In this document: positions 53,380-61,701 of the stretch, piece by piece
Numbering within the stretch: position 1 is the stretch's first letter
Layout of the letters: the number at the start of each line of letters is the position of its first letter
NCBI RefSeq assembly: GCF_007860135.1
Contig: NZ_SJPV01000001.1
Location: 606,939 to 670,938 of the forward strand
From: Novipirellula artificiosorum
GTDB lineage: Bacteria; Planctomycetota; Planctomycetia; Pirellulales; Pirellulaceae
Direction of reading: 5' to 3'
DNA length: 64,000 nucleotides
Notes under the pieces: model-generated
The model's input: the letters and a program-made list of their open reading frames with translations, nothing else
The model's database searches: none
What the model was told of the DNA's origin: nothing
Made by a program: the position numbers and the translations under genes

Positions 53380-54816
53380 ATGACAGAATCGCACCTTCGT
53401 CCCTACCAAAACCCGTTAATTGAACGATATGCGTCCACCGAAATGGCCCATTTGTGGGGGCCCGAACGGCGTATTTCGACTTGGAGAACCCTCTGGATCG
53501 CATTGGCCGAGAGCGAGCGGGAGCTGGGTTTGCCGATTTCGGATCAACAAATCGAGCAGTTACGGGAGTTCCGGACCACCCTCAACCTCGACGTGGCCGC
53601 CAAATTCGAGCGAATTCGCCGTCATGACGTGATGGCACATGTGGAAGCGTATGGCGAGCAGTGTCCCGACGCGAAACCGATCATCCACTTGGGTGCAACA
53701 AGCTGTTTCGTGACCGACAATGCCGACCTGATTCTGATTCGCGAGGGATTGCGACTTGTCGCCCGCCGATTGGCGGCAACGATTCTTTGCCTGAGCGAGT
53801 TCGCCCAATCGCAGCGTGCCCTGCCCTGCCTCGGGTTTACCCATCTTCAACCCGCGCAACCCACCACCGTAGGCAAACGCTGCTGCTTGTGGATCTATGA
53901 CCTCGTTTTGGACCTCCATGAGGTTGAACATCGGATCGAAACGCTTTGTGCGCGAAGCGCCAAGGGAACCACCGGGACGCAAGCGAGTTTTCTGCAACTC
54001 TTCGACGGAGATCATGCCAAGGTCCGCCAGCTTGAATCGCTTGTGGCCAAGAAGATCGGATTCGATCGGACCTACGCCGTCACCGGACAAACGTACCCGC
54101 GAAAAGTTGACAGCCAGATCCTCGATGCGATTTCGGGGATTGCCCAAAGTCTCCACAAAACCGCCACCGACCTGCGGCTGCTTGCCAATCGAAAGGAAAT
54201 CGAGGAGCCGTACGAAGAGAAACAAATTGGCAGTTCCGCGATGGCCTACAAACGCAATCCCATGCGTAGCGAGCGGATCTGTTCGTTGGCTCGGTTCGTG
54301 ATGAGCATGCAGAGTAGCCCTGCAATGACCGCGGCGACGCAGTGGATGGAACGAACGCTTGACGATAGTGCCAACCGTCGGCTTGTGATCCCGCAATCGT
54401 TCTTGGCGATCGATGCCTCACTCGTCCTAATGCAAAACGTCGCCGATGGATTGCTGGTCTACCCGAAGACGATTGAGAAGAATCTGTTAGCGGAGTTACC
54501 GTTTATGGCGACCGAGAATATCATGATGAAGGGGGTGGCTGCGGGAGGAGACCGACAAGAACTTCACGAACGCATCCGAATCCATAGTGTTGAAGCCGCA
54601 CGGCGAGTCAAGGTGGAAGGTGAAGCGAATGACTTGATGAATCGACTGCGCGGCGACGATGCGTTCGCCAAAGTCGACCTCGATGCCGCGACCAATCCGC
54701 TTGATTTTGTCGGTCGCGCACCGGAGCAAGTCGACGAGTTCATGGCCGAACAGATTGATCCGATTCGCCGTCAATACGGAGATTCGAGCGATTTGAGTGT
54801 CGAGGTAACGGTCTGA
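53380..54816 (+). CDS. purB: Adenylosuccinate lyase
   Basis: 478 aa. It splits fumarate from SAICAR and from adenylosuccinate in purine synthesis. Fumarase/aspartase fold: [15 protein letters not shown] (catalytic-site His), [30 protein letters not shown] (catalytic His), and the signature [15 protein letters not shown]. Length and order are close to the eukaryotic-type PurB group rather than the 430-aa Bacillus type. It converges with ppk1, leaving 2 bp. Confidence 0.95.
   Translation: MTESHLRPYQNPLIERYASTEMAHLWGPERRISTWRTLWIALAESERELGLPISDQQIEQLREFRTTLNLDVAAKFERIRRHDVMAHVEAYGEQCPDAKPIIHLGATSCFVTDNADLILIREGLRLVARRLAATILCLSEFAQSQRALPCLGFTHLQPAQPTTVGKRCCLWIYDLVLDLHEVEHRIETLCARSAKGTTGTQASFLQLFDGDHAKVRQLESLVAKKIGFDRTYAVTGQTYPRKVDSQILDAISGIAQSLHKTATDLRLLANRKEIEEPYEEKQIGSSAMAYKRNPMRSERICSLARFVMSMQSSPAMTAATQWMERTLDDSANRRLVIPQSFLAIDASLVLMQNVADGLLVYPKTIEKNLLAELPFMATENIMMKGVAAGGDRQELHERIRIHSVEAARRVKVEGEANDLMNRLRGDDAFAKVDLDAATNPLDFVGRAPEQVDEFMAEQIDPIRRQYGDSSDLSVEVTV
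53819..53826 (-). other. KOPS-like octamer (minus strand)
   Basis: CCCTGCCC on the plus strand within purB; the rightmost copy seen. Confidence 0.5.
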
Positions 54817-54818
54817 TC

Positions 54819-57059
54819 CTAAGTCCCCGACGCCTCTTTCGGCTGATGGGTTTCAAAGGTGGTCCGGCGGCTTTGTTTGAGCTTCCGCACCGCTTCGACC
54901 GCCCGATCGTACAAGACCCGTTGTGATTGGAAGGACGCTTTCTCTTTTCCCTCCGGCTTACCACGCTTGTACTGACCGGTCGGCAACATCCGCCAACAAT
55001 TGGTGTTGTCCCTGAAGTACGTGCGCAGCGTCGACAAGAGCTTCTCGCGACAGCGCTGGTCGATCACGGGAACCAACAGCTCGACACGTCGATCTAAGTT
55101 GCGTGGCATCCAATCCGCGCTGCTGATAAACAAATCGTCATCCCCCCCGTGGCGGAAATAGATGATCCGAGCATGCTCAAGGAATCGGTCGACAATCGAG
55201 ATCACTTCAATTGTCTCGCTCAATCCTTTCACGCCAGGTCTCAAGCAGCAAACGCCGCGAATGTTCAATCGGATACGCACCCCCGCCTGGCTTGCACGAT
55301 ACAACGCATCGATCACCTGCGTGTCAACCAAGGCGTTGAGTTTTGCAACAATCTCTGCTTTCTGCCCTTCGAGACAACGCCGAGTTTCCGCCTCGATCAA
55401 GTTCAAAATCCGCTTGCGAAGCGTCATCGGTGCGGCGGCCAACAACTGCAACTGCTGCGGCTGACTCGCGCCAGTCACGGCATTAAAAAAGGTCGTCGCA
55501 TCGGCCCCGAGCGTGTCATTGCATGTCAAGATCGACACGTCACTATAAATTTTGGCAGTCGCTTCGTTGTAGTTGCCGGTTCCAAAATGCATGTAGCGAA
55601 CAATCCCTTGCGGTTCACGGCGAACAATGATGCACACCTTCGCATGAGTCTTCAAACCACGAATGCCGTAGATCACCTGGACCCCCGCTTGCTCCATCTC
55701 GCGAGCCCATTCAATATTTCTCGCTTCATCGAACCGGGCTTTCAGCTCCACGATCACCGAAACGTACTTGCCACGCTCGGCTGCCCGCATCAATGCCGCT
55801 ACGATCGGGCTTCGCTTGCTCGTCCGATACAACACCTGCTTGATTGCTAACACATCGGGATCCGCGACCGCCTCTTCGATCAACCGCACGACCGGATCAA
55901 AACGTTCGTAAGGGTGGACCAATAGCAAGTCACCCTTGGCGATGGTGCTGAACATGGGATCTGCGGGATCAATGTCTGGATTTGCTTGTGGAAGCCAGGG
56001 TTGATCTCGCAGTGAATCATAACCTTCAAGACCATGCAGCGTGAACAGATAGCTCAAATCCATTGGGCCATCGATAGGATAGAGGTCCAAGTTGGTCAAC
56101 TGCATCATCTCGGACAGGAACGCGACGACCGAGTCACTTGCTTCGGCATGGTACTCCAACCGAATCACGCGGGACAAACGCCGGCTTTCCAGGATTTCCT
56201 CCATCCCGTCGACCAAATCGGCGGCACCGTCTTCCTGCAATTCGATGTCCGCGTTGCGCGTGATTCGAAACGCAACGCATTCCATGACCTCTCGTCCCGG
56301 GAAAAAATCATCGACAAAGTAGGAAACCAAATCCTCCAGCAAGATGTAGCCGTGTCCACGATCCATCGGAACGGGGATCAAGCGAGGAACCGTCCGGCCA
56401 AGCGGGATCACCGCATATTGCCATGGATCCGCCTCAGCCACTGCTGCGGCGGCGTCCTCAACACCGAAACGTTCAAAGTCCTGGTCATTGAGGCGTTTGA
56501 CCGGTTTGGGTTCGGCACGAAGCCGAACACACAAATGGACGCCGAGCCCTTGCAGCAACGGGAACGGTCGATCGTGGGTGATCGTCTGTGGCGACAGCAC
56601 AGCGCTAACGTCGGATTCAAAACGTCGCTGAGCGACCTCGCGAATGCGATCGCTACAATCGTCGAGTTTCACCCGGCAAACGTCCGCTTCGGCCAATTGC
56701 GGCTCGAGCACATCACGGAGAATGGCGTATTGTCGTTGCACCAAGTCCTTACAGCAACTCGACACCGCATTGACTTGCTGCGATACGGTCAACCCCGCCG
56801 CATCACGCACCATCGCATTGCGATCAAATTGCAATTTCAACCCGCCAATGCGAACCATGACGAACTCGTCCAGATTCGATCCCGTGATCGCCAAAAACTT
56901 GGCACGCTCCAACAGAGGCAGCGAAGCATCGGCGGCTTGATCGAGAACGCGCTCATTGAAGGCAAGCCAACCAAGTTCGCGGTTGATGAACCGGTCCTCG
57001 GGCAGTGGCAAATCGATCGAACGCGTTTTCTTTTTTGTTGCGGAGCTCTTTTTCGGCAC
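54819..57059 (-). CDS. ppk1: Polyphosphate kinase 1
   Basis: 746 aa from the GTG at 57059. The frame is open to 57179, but that upstream part covers repeated GC-rich hairpins and is unlikely to be protein. It polymerises the gamma-phosphate of ATP into polyphosphate. N-terminal helical domain with FINRELGWLAFNERVLDQA, then the core and two phospholipase-D-like domains: GLKTHAKVCIIVRRE holds the autophosphorylated His, then HFGTGNYNEATAKIYSD and RNLDRRVELLVPV. A 25-residue basic head (KKSSATKKK) precedes the fold, and a basic tail follows. No ppx is adjacent. Confidence 0.94.
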   Translation of the reverse strand: MPKKSSATKKKTRSIDLPLPEDRFINRELGWLAFNERVLDQAADASLPLLERAKFLAITGSNLDEFVMVRIGGLKLQFDRNAMVRDAAGLTVSQQVNAVSSCCKDLVQRQYAILRDVLEPQLAEADVCRVKLDDCSDRIREVAQRRFESDVSAVLSPQTITHDRPFPLLQGLGVHLCVRLRAEPKPVKRLNDQDFERFGVEDAAAAVAEADPWQYAVIPLGRTVPRLIPVPMDRGHGYILLEDLVSYFVDDFFPGREVMECVAFRITRNADIELQEDGAADLVDGMEEILESRRLSRVIRLEYHAEASDSVVAFLSEMMQLTNLDLYPIDGPMDLSYLFTLHGLEGYDSLRDQPWLPQANPDIDPADPMFSTIAKGDLLLVHPYERFDPVVRLIEEAVADPDVLAIKQVLYRTSKRSPIVAALMRAAERGKYVSVIVELKARFDEARNIEWAREMEQAGVQVIYGIRGLKTHAKVCIIVRREPQGIVRYMHFGTGNYNEATAKIYSDVSILTCNDTLGADATTFFNAVTGASQPQQLQLLAAAPMTLRKRILNLIEAETRRCLEGQKAEIVAKLNALVDTQVIDALYRASQAGVRIRLNIRGVCCLRPGVKGLSETIEVISIVDRFLEHARIIYFRHGGDDDLFISSADWMPRNLDRRVELLVPVIDQRCREKLLSTLRTYFRDNTNCWRMLPTGQYKRGKPEGKEKASFQSQRVLYDRAVEAVRKLKQSRRTTFETHQPKEASGT

Positions 57060-57113
57060 GGCAATGCTTGATGGGGTGAAAAGGGGCTTGGCGATCGTGA
57101 AGTTCCATTGTGA

Positions 57114-57176
57114 GCCCGACCCACTTTCGAGTCGGGCCCGCTTTCGAGCCTGGCCCGCGGCGAGCCAAAGCCGCGG
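57114..57176. repeat. Two GC-rich hairpins upstream of ppk1
   Basis: GCCCGAC/GTCGGGC (57114-57120 and 57131-57137) and CCGCGGC/GCCGCGG (57155-57161 and 57170-57176), with related gagtcgggcccgctttcgag and gagcctggcccg units between. They lie in the 150-bp gap after the cytochrome/DUF2231 gene, on the transcript leading to ppk1, and could attenuate or stabilise it. Confidence 0.45.
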
Positions 57177-57209
57177 CAACGCCGTTTAAGACGATATCGC
57201 CGCGGCCGC

Positions 57210-58283
57210 TCAGGGCTGTTGCGGATTGTCGAGCGGCTTCGCGATTCCTGCAACGGGTGTTTGCCCTTCCGACTCAGTTCCCATCAAAATTCGTACAGCC
57301 TTCGGGTAGAAATCCTTGCCGTAACTCAGTTCTCCACCTTGATGGCCCACCGCACCCACCATCGCAGCCAAAACCAATAAACCCACTTTCCATAGCTTCC
57401 TCAGCGAATCGCTCTCGCGCCACCAGCCGACCATCGCGACAACGATCAAGACGATTGACCCCAACGCCACGACCATCCCGCTCCAACGATGCCAAAACAC
57501 TTCGGAGTCAAAATCGATTCGATCCCAGTTGCCATACCCCTGTTCGCTCGCGAAGGACCACCCCATCATCGTCGCAATGACCGCCGAAATGCCACCAAGT
57601 AACAAGCAGGCGAGCGGGATCTGAGTACCGATCTCTGGCCATTTGATCCCCAGTACAACAAACAACGCCCCCACCATCAACAACGCCACGGGAAAGTGGA
57701 TCGTCGCTGGGTGGAAGTATCCTTGAAAGGCCCAGATCCGCTGAGGCAAACTGCGGCTCCTCGGCCCAATCGGAGGCTCGACTGCATCGGCCACCCCGAC
57801 GGCAACGACGGCGTCCTCCGGCCAATCGGCTCCCTCACCAATCCATGTTCGGATCAATGCCAATTCCGATGGTTGCAGCGGCCCACCGTGAGACGTCGGA
57901 GGCATCAGCATGTCTTCATCGTCCGTCGTCAAATAGTCGACATACAACGTACTCGATTCAATGTCTTCCGGTTCGATGTATTGCAAGAGGAGCTCCCCAT
58001 CGTCGACGCGCAAGTCGTTTTTGGCTTCATCCGGTCCGTGGCACTCCAAGCAATGGGCACGCAAGATCGGAGCAATGTCGCGCTGAAACTGGACAATGCG
58101 TCCCTCCGAATCGATCGCCGTTCGGGATGGACTTGCCGCTGGGGGGGATGCCGTCTCATTCGGGGAAGCCGATCGCGTCGCCTCGGACTCCTGCGGCACG
58201 GCCCAACAAGCCCTCGGGCTCGTCGAGACGATGCCCAACATTAAAACGGTCAGCACGGCAAGCGATTTGCAACGAAGATCCAT
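57210..58283 (-). CDS. Membrane cytochrome c protein (PSCyt1 + DUF2231)
   Basis: 357 aa from the ATG at 58283, with GGAGG six bases upstream; the frame stays open to 58475 but includes a tandem repeat. A signal helix (about 7-28) is followed by a planctomycete cytochrome c domain (residues about 62-160) with one CLECH haem site (ILRAHCLECHGPDEAKNDLRVD) and MLMPPTSHGG as distal ligand region. The C-terminal four-helix DUF2231 domain begins at GYFHPATIHFPVALLMVGALF. It is a membrane-tethered monohaem protein whose redox partner is unknown. Last in the run before ppk1. Confidence 0.88.
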   Translation of the reverse strand: MDLRCKSLAVLTVLMLGIVSTSPRACWAVPQESEATRSASPNETASPPAASPSRTAIDSEGRIVQFQRDIAPILRAHCLECHGPDEAKNDLRVDDGELLLQYIEPEDIESSTLYVDYLTTDDEDMLMPPTSHGGPLQPSELALIRTWIGEGADWPEDAVVAVGVADAVEPPIGPRSRSLPQRIWAFQGYFHPATIHFPVALLMVGALFVVLGIKWPEIGTQIPLACLLLGGISAVIATMMGWSFASEQGYGNWDRIDFDSEVFWHRWSGMVVALGSIVLIVVAMVGWWRESDSLRKLWKVGLLVLAAMVGAVGHQGGELSYGKDFYPKAVRILMGTESEGQTPVAGIAKPLDNPQQP

Positions 58284-58346
58284 GATAGCCTCCACAGTCA
58301 TGCAGGAGCGGTGGATGCCAATGACCGGCATACCGCTGGGTAATAG

Positions 58347-58394
58347 GTGAGAAAATGTTGTGGGTGAGAAAATGTCGTAGGTGAGAAAATGTCG
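58347..58394. repeat. 17-bp tandem repeat, almost three copies
   Basis: Units start at 58347, 58364 and 58381, with core gtgagaaaatgtcg; unit 1 has one change within the core (tt for tc). The array lies upstream of the cytochrome gene start at 58283, in its 5' region, and near the end of the next minus-strand gene. Confidence 0.6.
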
Positions 58395-58455
58395 GGCAGC
58401 GAAGCGGCCATCAGCGAGCGGCTGCTCGGCAGCAACCCGTCGCAAAGAACAAGCA

Positions 58456-59148
58456 TTAGATCGACATTCCGTCAAAGGCTTTGGTCAATCCAAGCGTCTT
58501 CAGTTCAGCTTTCACGTCCTCTTTGGTGGGTTTTTCGAGGGTCTCTGCAACCTCATCGGCAAGCAATTGTGCGAAGCTGGCGCGGGCAACCGGCAACAGC
58601 GACTGAATGTCGGCTTCACCCAGCTCCACCCCTCGCTCCGATTTCAACCGTTCGCGGAGCGATTGTCCCGGTTGCTTTGGTTTGGTCGTGGCACAATGCA
58701 GAACGGAAAACAAGGGTCGCTGCGGGTCGATATGTTCTTTGCGTTCCAGCGAACGCCATGCCCGTTCCAGCAACCCGGTTCTCCAGAGCGAGAGCCACTG
58801 CTCATTGTCGCTGAGGACCGAGTCGATGTCAGTCGTCGGACGTTCGCTGACCGTCAAATCGCTGATTCTCGCTTTGGCCGTCGTGCGAATCGCACGGATC
58901 AAAAAATCTCGCAGTCGCCCCTTTTTGTGTTCGCCGAAACCAACCGAGACAAGATGGGCAATCAGAATCTTCAAACACTCGTCCGCTCGTTCGGAAGAGC
59001 CCAAGACGGCAATCAACTGCTTACGAACCACGATCAGGTAGCGCAACACAAAACCTGCGGCGCTGTTCGCACTTGTCCATGGATTCGAAGACCGAACGAG
59101 GTTGACCGAAGTCGTTCGGTTGCCGGTCGGCGGAGTGTCGTTAGCCAT
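58456..59148 (-). CDS. Divergent sigma-factor-like protein
   Basis: 230 aa. Residues about 30-95 resemble sigma region 2 of planctomycete ECF factors: VLRYLIVVRKQLIAVLGSSERADECLKILIAHL then KGRLRDFLIRAIRTTAKARI. The rest does not contain the usual region 4 helix-turn-helix; instead there is a helical, charged C-terminus (about 160-230). It could be a sigma-derived regulator or an ECF of an odd class. It is divergent from the YhaM-like gene and shares the strand of the cytochrome gene 172 bp downstream. Confidence 0.55.
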   Translation of the reverse strand: MANDTPPTGNRTTSVNLVRSSNPWTSANSAAGFVLRYLIVVRKQLIAVLGSSERADECLKILIAHLVSVGFGEHKKGRLRDFLIRAIRTTAKARISDLTVSERPTTDIDSVLSDNEQWLSLWRTGLLERAWRSLERKEHIDPQRPLFSVLHCATTKPKQPGQSLRERLKSERGVELGEADIQSLLPVARASFAQLLADEVAETLEKPTKEDVKAELKTLGLTKAFDGMSI

Positions 59149-59396
59149 GAGATTAGTTTAACCCGAACTGCTACCCCAGGTCACCAGAGGACCCTTCAGA
59201 ACGGCCTTTCCAACCAAAAAACCGCCAACGCGGCTGACAAGTTGACATTTCTGCGTTTTCGCTTGTTACGCATCGGTTTCACTCGCTACCGGCTTGCCAA
59301 GCCACATCGTTACACGCCATTCTAAGCGGATCCCATTCGTTCGTGGCTCTCGCACCGCTCGATCGCCCCGTTCCTCAAACGTGAAGCATTTTTCCA

Positions 59397-60359
59397 GTGA
59401 TTCGGACTCCTATCTCAGAACTGGCCGATGGCCAAACCGTCGAACAATCTTTTCGCGCTGCCGATAAACAACTACGCGTGAATCGCCAAGGAGGCAAATA
59501 CATCATCCTCAAGCTCGCGGATCGTTCGGGAACCCTTTCTGGGATGCTCTGGAACGCCGACGAGCGCGTGTTTGACTCCTTCGATCGTGGCGACTACGTC
59601 TTTTGTATCGGCCGGACTCAGATTCATAACGGTGCACTACAAATGATCGTGACCGAGGTCCAACGCATGGACCCGGCTGAGGTGGAACGGTCCGAATTCG
59701 AACGATTTGATGCCGATGAGTCACAGCGGCTGCGATCGCAGCTCGTCGAGTTGCTCGGTGGCCTAAACAACGTTCATCTGCGGCAACTCGGCGAAGCCTT
59801 CCTCGGCGACGACGAATTCATGTCGCGATTGATCGTCGGAGCCGCCGCGGTCACCAATCACCATGCCTACCCTGGCGGGCTCCTTCGCCATACGGTGGAT
59901 TTGATGGAATTGGCTCAATTGGTCGGCCCTCGCTACCCGCAAATCGATACCGAGTTGCTGATCTTCGGTGCATTTCTGCATGACCTCGGCAAACTCGAAG
60001 AGTTGTCTTGCGAAGGCGAAGCCAGCTACACCGATCGTGGCCAATTGGTCGGACACATTGTCATCGGAGTCCAAATGCTTGACGAGAAGATCCGAACCGT
60101 CGAATCAGCGAACGAAGCGTTTCCCGTTGAATTGCGATTGCAACTCGAACATTTGATCGTCAGCCATCATGGGCATTACGAATTCGGCAGCCCCAAGTTG
60201 CCGGTGACCCTCGAAGCCCTGACGCTGCATCACCTCGACAATCTCGATGCCAAGATCGAATCGTACACCACCGTCATCGAGTCGGATGTCGCGGCCGACG
60301 GCAATTGGACAAACTACAATCCGGCCATTGGCCGAAAGCTGTGGAAGAAACGTGACTAA
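59397..60359 (+). CDS. YhaM-like 3'-5' exoribonuclease (OB fold plus HD domain)
   Basis: 320 aa, GTG start. N-terminal OB-fold (about 1-95; [34 protein letters not shown]) binds nucleic acid. The HD domain (about 145-300) has [34 protein letters not shown] (HD pair) and [19 protein letters not shown]. Relatives shorten single-stranded RNA and DNA. The stop overlaps the queC start, so the two are translationally linked; their link in metabolism is unclear. Confidence 0.88.
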   Translation: MIRTPISELADGQTVEQSFRAADKQLRVNRQGGKYIILKLADRSGTLSGMLWNADERVFDSFDRGDYVFCIGRTQIHNGALQMIVTEVQRMDPAEVERSEFERFDADESQRLRSQLVELLGGLNNVHLRQLGEAFLGDDEFMSRLIVGAAAVTNHHAYPGGLLRHTVDLMELAQLVGPRYPQIDTELLIFGAFLHDLGKLEELSCEGEASYTDRGQLVGHIVIGVQMLDEKIRTVESANEAFPVELRLQLEHLIVSHHGHYEFGSPKLPVTLEALTLHHLDNLDAKIESYTTVIESDVAADGNWTNYNPAIGRKLWKKRD

Positions 60360-61053
60360 ACAACCCAATCGTCCCGCGGTGGTTTTGCTTTCCGGCGGCC
60401 TCGACAGCGCAACGTGTTTGGCGGTTGCAAAGTCACAAGGCTTTGCTGCTCACGCGATCAGTTTTCGCTACGGCCAACGGCACACCGACGAACTCGATTG
60501 TGCCATCCGAGTCGCCCAATCGCTTGCTGCGACCTCGCATCGCATTGTCGATATCAACTTGGCCCAATTTGGTGGCTCGGCACTGACGGATGCGTCGATC
60601 GAGGTGCCAAAGCACGAATCGGTCGACACGCTTGGCGAAACCATCCCGGTGACCTACGTTCCAGCACGCAACACCGTGTTTCTGTCATTGGCACTTGCGT
60701 TTGCCGAAACGATTGGATCCAACGACCTCTTCATCGGAGTCAACGCGCTCGACTACAGCGGCTATCCCGATTGTCGCCCTTCCTTCATTGCGGCATTCGA
60801 AGCGATGGCAAACTTGGCGACGAAAGCCGGCGTCGAAGGCCATCGATTGACAATCCACACGCCATTGATCGACAAGACGAAGGCACAAACCATCGCTACG
60901 GGCTTGTCGCTGGGTGTCGACTATTCGCAAACCCTGTCCTGCTACGACCCCGGCGAACAAGGGAAACCGTGCGGCCACTGCGATGCATGCCTGTTGAGAC
61001 AAAAGGGGTTTCGCGAAAACGGACTCGACGATCCGTCAAGCCAGCCCGAGTGA
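60352..61053 (+). CDS. queC: 7-cyano-7-deazaguanine synthase
   Basis: 233 aa from the GTG at 60352, overlapping the YhaM-like stop; the longer frame to 60247 runs antiparallel to nothing and is not conserved. It converts 7-carboxy-7-deazaguanine to preQ0 using ATP and ammonia, for queuosine in tRNA or 7-deazaguanine DNA marks. PP-loop motif [54 protein letters not shown], and four zinc cysteines in [19 protein letters not shown]. queD, queE and tgt are not nearby. Confidence 0.95.
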   Translation: MTKQPNRPAVVLLSGGLDSATCLAVAKSQGFAAHAISFRYGQRHTDELDCAIRVAQSLAATSHRIVDINLAQFGGSALTDASIEVPKHESVDTLGETIPVTYVPARNTVFLSLALAFAETIGSNDLFIGVNALDYSGYPDCRPSFIAAFEAMANLATKAGVEGHRLTIHTPLIDKTKAQTIATGLSLGVDYSQTLSCYDPGEQGKPCGHCDACLLRQKGFRENGLDDPSSQPE

Positions 61054-61175
61054 TTCACAACCCCAAGGTCGAACCCGAGAAAAATCCCCCGTTTTCTGCA
61101 GAAGCCCCCGCCTCGCAGAGGCTCTTGGTAGACAATAGAGTCTGACCACCCCCATTGCCTCACGGAGAAATTACG

Positions 61176-61700
61176 ATGCGATCCGAGCTCTTGCTATGCG
61201 TGTTTTGTGGCGGCTGCGTGCTAAACGCGGTGTCGGCTTCGGCACAAAACACGGAAACCTCCACCGTGCGGATTGGAACCTACGACAACCGGTCGATCGC
61301 CGTGGCCTACGCGGCATCGCCCTACAACCCGATCGCGGAAAAGATGGTTGAACTTGACTCCGCTCGAAAAAGTGGTGACGAAGAGACCATCAGTCGATTG
61401 AATGCTTGGGGAAAGAAACAGCAACGCATGCTGCACTTCCAGGGATTCGCCCAGGTACCCGTCGGGAACCTGCTCGCGCCCGTGAAGGACCAATTGGCTA
61501 AGTTCGCCAAGGAGCACAAGCTCGCCGCGATCGTCATGAAATGTGATTACGTGGGACCAGAAATCGAAACCGTTGACGTAACCGAGGACTTGGTTGAATT
61601 CTTCCAACCCGATGAACGAGTTCGTCAAATGGCTCGCAAGATCCGCGATGCCGAGCCTGTGGAATTGACCGAGGTTGCCGATCTGCCCGCGGGCAAATGA
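61176..61700 (+). CDS. Small exported protein of unknown function
   Basis: 174 aa from the ATG at 61176, with GGAGAA about seven bases upstream; the frame continues to 61155. A signal peptide (LLLCVFCGGCVLNAVSASAQ) ends near residue 23; the Cys pair within it is not a good lipobox. The mature part is alpha/beta with charged helices (ARKSGDEETISRLNAWGKKQQRML, PVKDQLAKFAKEHKLAAIVM), a pattern reminiscent of OmpH/Skp-like or substrate-holding proteins but not diagnostic. It converges with the glycosyltransferase gene, end to end. Confidence 0.65.
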   Translation: MRSELLLCVFCGGCVLNAVSASAQNTETSTVRIGTYDNRSIAVAYAASPYNPIAEKMVELDSARKSGDEETISRLNAWGKKQQRMLHFQGFAQVPVGNLLAPVKDQLAKFAKEHKLAAIVMKCDYVGPEIETVDVTEDLVEFFQPDERVRQMARKIRDAEPVELTEVADLPAGK

Positions 61701-61701
61701 A

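Noticed and set aside
2446..53826. Reading the GGGCAGGG octamers as codon-usage by-products or as a dispersed hairpin repeat
   Set aside because: They occur in genes of both directions and in gaps, have no inverted partner, and share only strand polarity, which fits a replication-related motif better.
57060..57179. N-terminal extension of Ppk1 to an ATG at 57179
   Set aside because: The 40 extra codons are read from two GC-rich hairpins with related repeat units, and the conserved Ppk1 start follows the GTG at 57059.
58347..58394. CRISPR-like short array
   Set aside because: Units are 17 bp and directly adjacent with no spacers; it is a simple tandem repeat.
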